Source of the DNA: an uncultured Victivallales bacterium
GTDB taxonomy: Bacteria; Verrucomicrobiota; Lentisphaeria; Oligosphaerales; JAFGRS01
DNA: 64,000 nucleotides
Direction: 5' to 3'
Assembly (NCBI GenBank): GCA_903837355.1
Contig: CAILUI010000060.1
Span: forward strand, 26,304-90,303
In this document: one piece after another, positions 23,007 through 31,757 of the stretch
Position numbering within the stretch: the first letter of the stretch is position 1
Layout: each line of letters starts with the position of its first letter
Translations under genes and position numbers: made by a program
Notes under the pieces: model-generated
The model's database searches: none
What the model saw: the letters and a program-made list of their open reading frames with translations, nothing else
Told to the model about the DNA's origin: nothing

Positions 23007-25975
23007 AGGTTACGCAGTGGATGTCACTGGCGGCATTGGCCGGATCGGCCGTCGCCACGGCTCAGGCCCCGGCCGGCTTCACGCTGGTACGCGACGCCAA
23101 GCCGGCGGTCACGGTGGTGGTAGCGGCTGAGCCCTCACCGGCCGCTGCCTTTGCGGTGCGCGAACTCGTTGAGCATGTGCGCCGGATCACGGGAGCTGTC
23201 CTGCCGGTTATGCCCGACAGCGCGCCGGTAGCGGGTCCACGCATTCTGGTCGGTGCGAGCGCTGCCACGCGGGCCCTGCAGATCGACAACCAGGGCCTGG
23301 GCTCCCAGGAGTACATCGTCCGCTTTCTGCCTGACACCCTCGTCCTGCTGGGCCGTGACGGCGCTGGCGATCCGGCCGCAGCCACGGCAGGCGTGAAACG
23401 GGTGGAGGGAAGATTCGGGGAGGCTCTCGACTTGGATGGCGCCAAGGATGTCCTCGGGGTCCAGGACTGCGCCTTCAGCGACGAGGCCGGGACGCTCGAA
23501 GCCTGGGTCTGGCTGCCGGCGGCGAAGACCGATGCGCATCACGGCACCATCCTGCGCCTGGACGGTACGGACCCGTGGACGTACCACATTCTGCAGCGCG
23601 AGATGGGGACGAGCGTCGTCACCTACACCACCTACGACGGCAAAGCGGGCCACGGACTGGCCTCCAAAGAGTTGTCCGAGGGCTGGCATCACGTCGCCGG
23701 CACCTACGACGCCAAGGCCGGCAAGATGGCCCTCTGGGTCGATGGTGTGCTGCAGGGCGAGACCAGCTACATCAAGACCACCTGCAAGGGGACGGCGCTG
23801 GGCGTCGGCGCCATGGCCTCACCCGTCGGCAACGCCCTGCGCGGCCGCATCGACGAGGTCCGGGTCTCGACCGTGGTGCGGGCCATGCCGGCAGAGGCTG
23901 CCGGCGGCCCCTACACGCCGGACGCCGCCACCGCCTGTCTGTACCACTTCGACGAAGCTCAGGGCCTCCCCGTGGACAGCGTCAGCGGCACCGGCGCCGC
24001 CCCGCCGCCGGAGCTGTTTGGCGATCACGGCACGCTCTACGCCACCTACGATTTCCTCGAGCGCTACTGCGACGTCCGCTGGTACGCGCCGACGGATCTG
24101 GGGACCGTCTGCCCGAGCACGCCGACGCTGACGGTTACGGCGCAGGACCGGCGGCGGGCCCCCGCCATGATCCACCGCTGGATCACGCCGACCGCGCTCT
24201 ACCTCCCCGGCCCCCCGGACCGCATCCCCGCCAAGGATGTCGCCCTCTGGAAGCTGCGCATGCGCATCGGCGGCCAGGCCTTCTGGGTCTGCCACTCGTT
24301 CCAGGGCTACTATGACCGCTTCCTCAAAGAGCACCCGGACTGGTTCGCGCAAGGCTACGAAGGCCAGCCCCCGCAGGTCTGCTACACCAACCCCGAACTC
24401 ATCCAGCAGGTCATCCAGGATGCCCGCGACTACTTCGATGGCAAGGGCAAGCAGGCCGGCGCCACCGCCGAGGGCGATGTCTTCGGGCTGGTGCCCATGG
24501 ACAACAACCAGTGGTGCAAGTGCCCGCGCTGCCTGGCCGAACTCAACCAGGCTCAGATGAGCAACGAACAGTTCACCAACGGCAAGGCCAGCAACTACAT
24601 CTGGAGCTTTGTCAACAAGGTCGCCAGCGAAGTGCGCAAGACCCATCCCGACAAGTGGATCGGCGCCCTGGCCTACGCCGACTACGGCTACTACCCGGAG
24701 ACGGTCAGGCTGGAGCCCAACGTCGTGGTCCAGATGTGCCTGCACACCCGTAACTGGTGGTGCCCGTCGATGGAGGTCAATGACCTCAAGGTGCTCAACG
24801 ACTGGCGCAACCGCGAGCCGGAGCGGCCCCTGTACCTCTGGCTGTACTACTGCTTCCCGGCCCTCAACGCCAAGTTCGGCAACTTCCACTACTTCCCAGG
24901 CTTCTTCGCGCACACCGCGGTGCGCCAGATGAAGCTCTACAATCAGGCCCGGCTGAAGGGCATCTTCATGGAGCATTCAGGCGAGTTCGGCGAGACCTAC
25001 CTGATGGACCAGCTCGAGTTCTACGTGACCCTGAAGCTCGCCGACGATCCGACCCTCGACGGCGACCGCCTGATCGACGAGTTCTTCACGCGCTACTACG
25101 GTGCCGCGGCCAAGCCTATGGCGGCGCTCTACGCCGGCATCGAGGAGGCGTACTCGAACCCGAAGAACTACCCGGAGGCCATCCAGACCTCACCGAGCCA
25201 CCAGCACCAGACCGAGGCGCTGGCCTGGGGCGCCCTCGGCACCGAGTCACGCCTGGCGGATTTCGCCGCGCTGATGGCCCAGGCCGAAGGCGCCGCCCAG
25301 ACGGCCACGGAAAGAACCCGCGTCGCCGTCTTCCGCGCCGGCATCTGGGACTACATGGTCGAGGGCCGCAAACTCTACGCACAGCATCAGCAGAAGCAGA
25401 CCGAGGCCGTGCGCTCAACGCGCGTGCCGAAGATCGCGGACGGCGGTGGCGACCCCGCCCGAGTCGACTTTGCTGCCGTGCCGGTGCAGCCGGGTTGGGG
25501 CGGGATCGCCGGCGACACCACCCCCCGCAAGCTCGAAGCCAGGCTGGCCCACGATGGCCGCTTCCTCTACCTGCAACTGACCGAGTGGACCGACCCGGCC
25601 AAGCTCGTCAGCGGCGCTGCAGTCTGGGACGGCGACGACTGGGAGCTGTTCTTCGCAGCGCAGCGCGGCGGCGCCTACCGCCAGCTCTGCATCGCCCCGA
25701 ATGGCAAGGCGGCACGTCTCCTGCACAAAGAGGCCCCGGGCGTCTGGGACCTCGGCGAGAAAGTGGCGTCAGAGGCGACCCCCGCGGAGCGCTGGACCGT
25801 GCGCCTGGCCCTACCCCTAGACCGCCTGCTGGCGACGCCGTTGGCGAGCGGCGCCACCTTCTACGCCAACCTCTACCGGGCCTCGCCGGGAGCCGAGAAC
25901 CTGCTGGCCTGGGCCCCCATCTTCGCCGGCGGCTTCCACAACACCGAGCGCCTGCCAGAGTGGATCCTGGAGTAG
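23003..25975 (+). CDS. Secreted DUF4838 glycosidase-like protein with inserted LamG domain
   Basis: About 990 residues from ATG 23003, chosen for AAGGAG upstream, a clear signal peptide (MKVTQWMSLAALAGSAVATAQA) and the ATGA overlap with the kinase. The N-terminus has the alpha-glucuronidase-like strand/helix pattern that precedes DUF4838. It is interrupted at about residues 119-335 by a LamG domain and resumes at GTLYATYDFLERYCDVRWY. The DUF4838 core (about 370-770) includes FGLVPMDNNQWCKCPRC. A C-terminal CBM9-like domain (about 810-990) has LEARLAHDGRFLYLQL and WELFFAA. Probably binds or cleaves polysaccharide outside the cytoplasm; no activity is proven for DUF4838. Confidence 0.85.
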   Translation: MKVTQWMSLAALAGSAVATAQAPAGFTLVRDAKPAVTVVVAAEPSPAAAFAVRELVEHVRRITGAVLPVMPDSAPVAGPRILVGASAATRALQIDNQGLGSQEYIVRFLPDTLVLLGRDGAGDPAAATAGVKRVEGRFGEALDLDGAKDVLGVQDCAFSDEAGTLEAWVWLPAAKTDAHHGTILRLDGTDPWTYHILQREMGTSVVTYTTYDGKAGHGLASKELSEGWHHVAGTYDAKAGKMALWVDGVLQGETSYIKTTCKGTALGVGAMASPVGNALRGRIDEVRVSTVVRAMPAEAAGGPYTPDAATACLYHFDEAQGLPVDSVSGTGAAPPPELFGDHGTLYATYDFLERYCDVRWYAPTDLGTVCPSTPTLTVTAQDRRRAPAMIHRWITPTALYLPGPPDRIPAKDVALWKLRMRIGGQAFWVCHSFQGYYDRFLKEHPDWFAQGYEGQPPQVCYTNPELIQQVIQDARDYFDGKGKQAGATAEGDVFGLVPMDNNQWCKCPRCLAELNQAQMSNEQFTNGKASNYIWSFVNKVASEVRKTHPDKWIGALAYADYGYYPETVRLEPNVVVQMCLHTRNWWCPSMEVNDLKVLNDWRNREPERPLYLWLYYCFPALNAKFGNFHYFPGFFAHTAVRQMKLYNQARLKGIFMEHSGEFGETYLMDQLEFYVTLKLADDPTLDGDRLIDEFFTRYYGAAAKPMAALYAGIEEAYSNPKNYPEAIQTSPSHQHQTEALAWGALGTESRLADFAALMAQAEGAAQTATERTRVAVFRAGIWDYMVEGRKLYAQHQQKQTEAVRSTRVPKIADGGGDPARVDFAAVPVQPGWGGIAGDTTPRKLEARLAHDGRFLYLQLTEWTDPAKLVSGAAVWDGDDWELFFAAQRGGAYRQLCIAPNGKAARLLHKEAPGVWDLGEKVASEATPAERWTVRLALPLDRLLATPLASGATFYANLYRASPGAENLLAWAPIFAGGFHNTERLPEWILE

Positions 25976-26000
25976 TGCCCAGGCCTTGCACAAACGGACG

Positions 26001-26066
26001 GCGGTCCTCGTTCAGAGTTCAGCCTTGAGGCCGCCTGCAGGACACGTTGAGGCGTGGATTCTGAAC
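26001..26066. repeat. Dispersed intergenic repeat, copy 1
   Basis: The 22-base string starting TCGTTCAGAGTTCAGCC (26008-26029) is shared exactly with 63832-63853, and the preceding GGCG-TC context is similar. In this copy GTTCAGA (26010-26016) is matched by TCTGAAC (26060-26066), forming an inverted repeat about 57 bases long. Confidence 0.7.
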
Positions 26067-26129
26067 CTGCACCTCGCTGCCGGGCTTGGGCTGTGAGTCG
26101 CATTTCACATTTTCACATTTAATGTATAG

Positions 26130-26154
26130 GCAGGTACGCGCCAGGGAGACCTGC
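26130..26154. promoter_or_regulatory. Inverted repeat at the start of antitoxin 1 (possible operator)
   Basis: GCAGGT-N13-ACCTGC lies two bases before the antitoxin ATG at 26157 and contains its ribosome site GGGAG. An AT-rich stretch (26101-26128) just upstream could hold the promoter. The site could bind the antitoxin/toxin complex or mask the ribosome site as an RNA hairpin. Confidence 0.4.
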
Positions 26155-26156
26155 AG

Positions 26157-26387
26157 ATGCCGAACATCACGATCACCGTCGCGGACGATCTTTATCGCCG
26201 AGCCCGGATCGCGGCAGCGGAGAGGGAGACCACGGTCACGGCCATGCTCCGCGACTACCTGGAAGACCTGAGCCCGACCGGGCCAAGCCGCGAGCAGCAG
26301 ACAAGTGAACTCCTGAGGGCTCTGGACGCCGGGAAGAACCACAGGCCGGTGGGGCCATTGCGGCGGGAGGATCTCCATGACCGCTGA
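26157..26387 (+). CDS. Ribbon-helix-helix-type antitoxin (VapB-like)
   Basis: 76 residues. The N-terminus MPNITITVADDLYRRARIAA, then ERETTVTAMLRDYLEDL, is a typical RHH/CopG-type DNA-binding pattern; the C-terminus should wrap the toxin. It overlaps the PIN toxin gene by 11 bases, the usual toxin-antitoxin arrangement. Likely autorepressor through the inverted repeat upstream. Confidence 0.8.
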   Translation: MPNITITVADDLYRRARIAAAERETTVTAMLRDYLEDLSPTGPSREQQTSELLRALDAGKNHRPVGPLRREDLHDR

Positions 26388-26790
26388 ATGCTTCATCGAC
26401 ACCAACGTCCTGCTCTATGCGGGCTCGGCGGCCGTTGAGGATCTGACCAAGCGGGGCATCGCCCGTAGTCTGCTGACCCAACCCGGCATCGGCTTCTCGG
26501 CGCAGGTGCTGCAGGAGTTCTACCATGCCGCCGTCTGCAAGAAGCGCCTGTGCATCGCGCACACAACCGCGCTGGAGATCCTGCGCGCCCTGGCCCCCTT
26601 CCCCGTGCTCCCAGTGACGCGGGAACTGGTGCTCACGGCGACCGCGATCCGTGAGCGCCACCGGATCTCGTACTGGGATGCGGCCATCGTGGCAGCAGCC
26701 GCCGAACTCGGCTGCCACACGTTGTACAGCGAAGACCTGAATGCCGGCCAGGACTATGACGGCGTGACCGTGGTCAATCCCTTTGCCTGA
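26377..26790 (+). CDS. PIN-domain ribonuclease toxin (VapC-like)
   Basis: 137 residues, the normal VapC size. Acidic residues of the PIN site are visible: Asp in FIDTNVLLY, Glu in LQEFYHA, Asp in ISYWDAAIVAAA and the final Asp in LYSEDLN. Members cleave tRNA or rRNA when free of antitoxin. The start is ATG 26377 with GGGAGGATC upstream. The stop lies 25 bases before a LamG protein gene. Confidence 0.88.
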   Translation: MTAECFIDTNVLLYAGSAAVEDLTKRGIARSLLTQPGIGFSAQVLQEFYHAAVCKKRLCIAHTTALEILRALAPFPVLPVTRELVLTATAIRERHRISYWDAAIVAAAAELGCHTLYSEDLNAGQDYDGVTVVNPFA

Positions 26791-26814
26791 ACCTCTGCAA
26801 CGGAGGCCACACCC

Positions 26815-29349
26815 ATGCGTACACTCACCGCTTCGACGGTTCTGCTCTGGCTGGTGGGTGCTGGCGCCGGCTGGGCCCAGCCCCGAATCATCGCTTCGTG
26901 GGACTTCGACCAGGGCGCCGGAACCGTGCTGCGTGACACCTCCGGCAACGGCCACGACGGAGTGATCCACGGCGCCACCTGGTCCACCGGCCAATTCGGT
27001 GGCGGCCTCCATTTCGATGGGCAGGATGACGACGTCGAGGTCCCCGCCAGCCCGGCTTTTGACGTCGACGACGCGCTGAGTCTCGAGGTCTGGGCGAAGC
27101 TCGAGAATATGGGGCAGACCCAGGACCGGGTCATCATGGCGCGGGCAGACCAGCCGCTGGCCTACGGCGGTTGGGGGCTGAACTGGGGCTACGGCACCGA
27201 CTTCTGGTGGGGACAGGATGGGGACTACCGCGGTCTGGTCAAGGTGGCCCAGGGCGAGTGGGTGCACCTGGTGCTGGTGACCAGCCTGCGCGGTTACGGG
27301 GTCGCGCTCTACGTCAATGGCACGCTGCAGAATCGCAGCCTGTGGGGTAAGCCGCGGGTCGCCTCGAGCTTCCCGCTGCTCATCGGCCGGCGCGGCCAGG
27401 GGCACGCCTTCAGCGGCTGGCTGGACGATATCGCCCTGTACGACGGGGCACTGACCGCGGCGCAGGTGGCGGCGCGGTACCGCGGCGAGCCCCTGCCTAC
27501 CAGCGTCACGGACCCCCTCTCCAGCGCTGCGCGCCGACCGCTGCCGGTGGGTGCGCCGGCGTTGCCGGCCGGCAGCATCGAGGTCATTGGCGGCTGGACG
27601 ACCCCGGCCGCCGACGCCTCGCCCGTCTACCACAACCTCTGCCTGGCGCTGCACAACCGCGGGCCCGAGGCCCTGCGCGTGACCGACACCTGGCTTGACG
27701 GGTGCCACGCCGCGGGGCCGGAGGTCCTCCTGGCCGGGGCGACGACGGAGATCGTGTTCGCAGGCACGATCCCAAGCAGCATCCCCCCGGGATCGGTGGG
27801 TATCCTCAGCCTCAAATTGCTGCGCGGGGCCCCGCTGCCCGAGACGCTCGCGGTGGTACTGCAGGAAGCCGGCGGACGGGTGCTCGAGACCAGAGCCCGT
27901 TTCGCACCGGGGCCGGCCGCGTTCGCGAGCCTCGCCTTCGACGAGGACCTGCGGGGGGCATGGGCCTACCTGCGCGGAAACCAGGCAACGGCGCTCCAGC
28001 AGATCACCCTCGCCGGCGCCCCGGTCACCGTGGCCTGGCAGGGGCCCGACACGAGCCTCGCCGCGGGCGAGCTGCTGCCGGTCCGCCTGACCTTCTCGGC
28101 AGCCCTTGAGCCGGGAACGGCCGTGGTCCTGAGCGCGCAGACCGCAGCCGGTGCCTGCCACGCCTTCCTGGCCGCCTTCCCGGCCCGCTTCCCGGTGGGG
28201 ATGTACCGTGTCCAGCGCCAGACGGTCAGCGCGGACTACACGCCGCCGGCAGACCGCGAGTGGCTGCGAGACTATCTGGATACCTTCGCCGTCGCCGGAC
28301 AGAGCAGCGGTCAGGCCCCCGACGCCTGGCTGGAAGACTGCCGCCGACACTACATCGATACGCTGGTTCCGGACTACGTCAACTGCGGCGGCGACCCCAC
28401 GATCGCGGCCCGCTTCGGCTTCGCCGTCGTACCCTACGCCAGGCACGTCGCGCGCTACGCCGACCATCCTGCCATCGGGGCCTGGTACCTCGCTGACGAA
28501 CCGGGCCGGGAGCCGATCGTCGACGTCCGCACCCGCTTCGAGGCGATCCGGACCGCCGACCGCACCCGGCCGATCGTGGTCACCATCAACCCGCCGGTCT
28601 GGCCACGGGCCGTGGACTACGATCTCGTCGACGTGGGCTACCAGGACACCTATCCCGTGCCCGGCGAAGCGCTGGACACGATTGCGGCCAACGTGGCACT
28701 CTACGCCCGGCTGCTGGCGCCGAAACCCGTCTGCTTCATCCCCCAGTGTTTCCGGATCGCACCGAACCTGAGTGCGGGCTGGTGCCGGTTCCCGACCCCG
28801 GCCGAGGAGCGCTTCATGGTACTGATGTCGTTGGCGGCCGGAGCGCGCGGGGAGATCTACTTTGCCTACAATGTCGAGCCCAGCGAACCCGTCGAGGGCT
28901 GCGGCATCTCGAAGGCCCCCGAGGCCCGGGCCCTGTGGGCGGAGATCGGACGCATCAACCTGGAGTTGCGGACCCTGGCACCGCTCCTGGCCCAATCCTG
29001 CGTCCTCGATCGGCAGCGGGTGGGGGACATCGAGACCGCCCGCCTGGCGCTGGGGCGCGACGCCATGGCCGCGATTCTGCTGAACCATGACTACGAATAC
29101 ACGCGCGAGACCTTCACGTCACACCCCAAAGAGAACCTCACGATCCCCCTGCCCGCGCCCCGCTGGCTGACCGTCGGGGACGCATTCGCGGTCACGCCGG
29201 ATGGCCTGCAACCCCTGCCCTACACGGACGGCGCGATCCGCCTGAAGCGCCTGGAGGCCGGGGCCATCGTCGTGCTGAGCGCCGATCCCGGCCTACGGGA
29301 GCGACTGCAGGCCCGACGCGCGGCGCTGATCGAGGCGGCGGGCAAGTGA
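26815..29349 (+). CDS. Secreted LamG + TIM-barrel glycosidase-like protein
   Basis: 844 residues with signal peptide (MRTLTASTVLLWLVGAGAGWA). A LamG domain is at about 23-220 (DTSGNGHDGVIHGATW, LDDIALYDGALTAAQVAARY) and a beta linker at about 250-460. A TIM-barrel-like region at about 470-760 has HPAIGAWYLADEPG, whose acidic pair resembles glycosidase acid/base sites, and GEIYFAYNVE. The C-terminal beta domain is at about 770-840. It resembles the 61.3-63.7 kb gene in layout (barrel with DEP motif). It likely acts on extracellular glycan; no GH family could be fixed. Bracketed by two toxin-antitoxin pairs. Confidence 0.8.
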   Translation: MRTLTASTVLLWLVGAGAGWAQPRIIASWDFDQGAGTVLRDTSGNGHDGVIHGATWSTGQFGGGLHFDGQDDDVEVPASPAFDVDDALSLEVWAKLENMGQTQDRVIMARADQPLAYGGWGLNWGYGTDFWWGQDGDYRGLVKVAQGEWVHLVLVTSLRGYGVALYVNGTLQNRSLWGKPRVASSFPLLIGRRGQGHAFSGWLDDIALYDGALTAAQVAARYRGEPLPTSVTDPLSSAARRPLPVGAPALPAGSIEVIGGWTTPAADASPVYHNLCLALHNRGPEALRVTDTWLDGCHAAGPEVLLAGATTEIVFAGTIPSSIPPGSVGILSLKLLRGAPLPETLAVVLQEAGGRVLETRARFAPGPAAFASLAFDEDLRGAWAYLRGNQATALQQITLAGAPVTVAWQGPDTSLAAGELLPVRLTFSAALEPGTAVVLSAQTAAGACHAFLAAFPARFPVGMYRVQRQTVSADYTPPADREWLRDYLDTFAVAGQSSGQAPDAWLEDCRRHYIDTLVPDYVNCGGDPTIAARFGFAVVPYARHVARYADHPAIGAWYLADEPGREPIVDVRTRFEAIRTADRTRPIVVTINPPVWPRAVDYDLVDVGYQDTYPVPGEALDTIAANVALYARLLAPKPVCFIPQCFRIAPNLSAGWCRFPTPAEERFMVLMSLAAGARGEIYFAYNVEPSEPVEGCGISKAPEARALWAEIGRINLELRTLAPLLAQSCVLDRQRVGDIETARLALGRDAMAAILLNHDYEYTRETFTSHPKENLTIPLPAPRWLTVGDAFAVTPDGLQPLPYTDGAIRLKRLEAGAIVVLSADPGLRERLQARRAALIEAAGK

Positions 29350-29393
29350 ACTCTGCACTGAGCCATGGCGCCCGGATTGGCGTTGTAGGCGTT

Positions 29394-29404
29394 TGTATGA
29401 TACA
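29394..29404. promoter_or_regulatory. TGTAT-G-ATACA inverted repeat, possible antitoxin operator
   Basis: Eleven-base inverted repeat with 5-base arms ending 8 bases before the ATG of antitoxin 2. It overlaps a TATGAT sequence that could serve as -10. Position and symmetry fit autoregulation by an RHH antitoxin. Confidence 0.4.
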
Positions 29405-29412
29405 CTGCAGGC

Positions 29413-29664
29413 ATGAAGCCGATTCAATACACGATCCGTGGCATCCCGGCGCGAGTGGACGAACTTGCGCGCCAACGTGCACAGCAGGCTGGCAGAAGTC
29501 TCAACGCGGTGCTGCTCGAGGCCCTCACCCGCGGGGTAGGCGCGGGTGACGATGAGGTGACGTACCACGATCTCGATAGCGTGGCGGGCACCTGGGTCGA
29601 GGATCCCGCCTTCGACGCCGCCATGGCGGCCTTCGAGGCGGTGGACGAGGATCTGTGGCGATGA
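29413..29664 (+). CDS. Antitoxin of a second VapBC-type pair
   Basis: 83 residues. The N-terminal MKPIQYTIRGIPARVDELAR, then QRAQQAGRSLNAVLLEAL, fits an RHH/Arc-type DNA-binding domain. The acidic C-terminus (DPAFDAAMAAFEAVDEDLWR) is the expected toxin-neutralising tail. Stop and toxin start overlap as ATGA. It is not similar in sequence to antitoxin 1. Confidence 0.8.
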   Translation: MKPIQYTIRGIPARVDELARQRAQQAGRSLNAVLLEALTRGVGAGDDEVTYHDLDSVAGTWVEDPAFDAAMAAFEAVDEDLWR

Positions 29665-30044
29665 GGCTGCTGATCGACAGCAACCGCTACCGGGACCTGT
29701 GTGCCGGCGCTCCGGAGGTACTGCGGCTCATCCAGCGGGCGCAGGAGATCCGCCTGCCCGTCGTGGTGCTCGGAGAACTGCGGGCGGGGTTCGCGTGCGG
29801 CACGCGCGGCCGCGAGAACGAGAGGGTACTGCTGCGCTTCCTGAACAGCCCGCGAGTCCAGGTGCTCTACGCCGACGACACGACAACCCAGCACTACGCC
29901 AACCTGTTACGCCAGCTCCGCACGCAGGGGACACCCATACCGTCGAACGACCTCTGGGTGGCAGCCCTCGCGGTGCAGCACGGCCTGACGCTCTTGTCGC
30001 GAGACGAGCACTTCGCCCATTTGCCGCAACTGCAGATCGTCTAA
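29661..30044 (+). CDS. PIN-domain toxin of the second pair
   Basis: About 127 residues from ATG 29661, preferred over the GTG at 29655 because it forms the ATGA overlap. PIN acidic residues are seen in LLIDSNRYRDL, VVLGELRAGF, IPSNDLWVAALAV and LLSRDEHF. The first motif has Ser where most have Thr. Likely an RNase toxin held in check by the gene upstream. Confidence 0.87.
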   Translation: MRLLIDSNRYRDLCAGAPEVLRLIQRAQEIRLPVVVLGELRAGFACGTRGRENERVLLRFLNSPRVQVLYADDTTTQHYANLLRQLRTQGTPIPSNDLWVAALAVQHGLTLLSRDEHFAHLPQLQIV

Positions 30045-30077
30045 GGACGGCAGGCGAGTGACCGAAGGGGGTCCACG

Positions 30078-31247
30078 ATGCGCGTGCTCAGTAAAGAGGT
30101 CTTCGAGCCCTGCCGGGCGGGCCGGCCGGTGTTCCCCGGCTTCGTGACCTATACCAGCGCCGCTGAGTCCGTCCTGCTGCACCGCTACGGCTGGGTCGAT
30201 GCGTCCGACACCTACGACGACTTCGCGGATCACGTCAGCACCGACAACGGCGCGACCTGGGGCCGGCCGACCCTGCGCCTGCACTCGCACGCCACCGCCA
30301 CGGGGCGGGTGCGCTACACCGAGAACGCCGCCTTCTACGATGCCGACCGTGACCTGCTGCTGACCTTCTGCAGCCGCGCCCTCTACCCCCATAACACGCT
30401 CCAGTACGACACGCGCTTCGAGGTCACCTGGGATGCCTACGACCCGCGACGCCAGGCCTGGCGCGGCGAGGAGGTCATCGCCCACGACCTTCCCGGCGGC
30501 CTGGGGATCAGCTTCTGCAATCCGCTCAAGACCCGCAGCGGACGGCTTCTGCTCCCAGCCTACAGCCTGCTGGTGGACGCGCAGGGCCGCGCCCGGCACT
30601 ACGGCAATCTGCCGACGGTGCTCGAGACCGCGCTGGTCCTGCGCGGCGAGACCGGCGCCAACGGCGCTCTGCGCTGGGAGTGCGGCGAGCCGGTGCAGGT
30701 CGACCCTGAGAAGAGCTCGCGCGGCTACTCGGAAAACGCCCTCCTCGAGTTGGCCGACGGCCGGCTGGCGATGGTCCTGCGCGGCGATAACAGCGCCTAC
30801 CCCGAGCGGCCCGGCTACAAGTGGCTCTGTTTCTCCACCGACGACGGCCGGCACTGGTCCGAACCCGAGCCCCTGGGATGCACGGAAGGCGAGCCCATCG
30901 AGTCCGGCTCCAACGGCAGTGTGCTGTTGCGCTCGTGCCGCAATGGCAAGGCGTACTGGATCGGCAATCTGGCCTTGGACGGCGAACGCGCCAACGCGAA
31001 CTGGCCACGCAGCCCGCTGGTCATCGCCGAGGTCCAGGAGGCACCTTTCGCCTTACGGCGCGAGACCATCACCGTCATCGACCGCCGCGCCCCCGGCGAG
31101 CCGCCGCTCACGCAGATGTCGAACTTCCGTTACTACCAGGATCGCCTGACCGGGGACGTCGTGCTCTTCCTGTCGCGCTACGGCGAGCACGACCCCGAGA
31201 ACTGGAAACAGGCGGACTACTACCGCTACCGGGTGAGCCTGGAGTAG
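30078..31247 (+). CDS. Sialidase-fold (BNR/Asp-box) protein
   Basis: 389 residues with no signal peptide. Two Asp-box motifs, STDNGATWG (about 55-63) and STDDGRHWS (about 252-260), mark a six-bladed propeller of the sialidase superfamily. Conserved Arg/Glu positions expected of an exo-sialidase are plausible (GRVRYTENAAFYD; RGYSENALLELADGRL). Such proteins in polysaccharide degraders often act on other sugars, so sialic acid is not assured. The ATG has GGGGG upstream; the gene follows toxin 2 by 33 bases. Confidence 0.8.
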   Translation: MRVLSKEVFEPCRAGRPVFPGFVTYTSAAESVLLHRYGWVDASDTYDDFADHVSTDNGATWGRPTLRLHSHATATGRVRYTENAAFYDADRDLLLTFCSRALYPHNTLQYDTRFEVTWDAYDPRRQAWRGEEVIAHDLPGGLGISFCNPLKTRSGRLLLPAYSLLVDAQGRARHYGNLPTVLETALVLRGETGANGALRWECGEPVQVDPEKSSRGYSENALLELADGRLAMVLRGDNSAYPERPGYKWLCFSTDDGRHWSEPEPLGCTEGEPIESGSNGSVLLRSCRNGKAYWIGNLALDGERANANWPRSPLVIAEVQEAPFALRRETITVIDRRAPGEPPLTQMSNFRYYQDRLTGDVVLFLSRYGEHDPENWKQADYYRYRVSLE

Positions 31248-31757
31248 CAGGCGGTGTCAGGGCGAGCACAGGGGCGGCGACTGCCGCCCCGGCGCGTTGC
31301 CGGCCTGGCGCCCTGCTGGCCAGCCCTGCCGTCCGGCAGGGCCACGGCTGCGGTTCGGCCCGGCGCTTGCCGGCCCTGCCCTTGCCCTCCAGGCGTCGGC
31401 ACCGTCTCGGGATGGAGGGCGAGCACAGTCCTGCTGGCCAGCAGGACGGCGCGCTGCCGGTTCCAGCTCTTGCCCTCCAAAGGTCTGTGTTCATGGTACT
31501 TTGGGAACACCACACTGGTTCGCGGTATCCCAGACATGGCGGAAGCCCGGCAGTACCAGCCTGCCGCAGGACCCGTCGACTCCTGTTGTGCATAGCGCAT
31601 GGAAGACGAAACAGCCGCCAGGGCTTGGCAGCGCCGTTTCCTGCTCGGCTCGGCCGTGTCTGCGCCCGGCTCCCACGGTCCCATTGCGAGACAAGGCCTC
31701 AATGCCTTTCCAGCGCATGACTGGCAGCCGCGCCCGGGTCCAGCATAGTAACTGGCT
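31248..31757. repeat. Repeat- and hairpin-rich intergenic region
   Basis: 510 bases without a supported gene. Hairpins: GGGGCGGC-GACT-GCCGCCCC (31271-31290), a good terminator candidate for the sialidase gene; GCCCTGCCG-TC-CGGCAGGGC (31323-31342); and an 18-base perfect palindrome TCCTGCTGGCCAGCAGGA (31429-31446). Two diverged copies of one unit (31259-31391 and 31416-31479) share, in order, AGGGCGAGCACAG, GGCGCG(T/C)TGCCGG and CTTGCCCTCCA. The rest (31480-31757) shows nothing clear. Confidence 0.7.

Noticed and set aside
26236-29088. 950-residue minus-strand ORF
   Set aside because: Antisense shadow of the LamG glycosidase-like gene, which has signal peptide, domains and ribosome site; GC-rich codons leave the opposite strand open.
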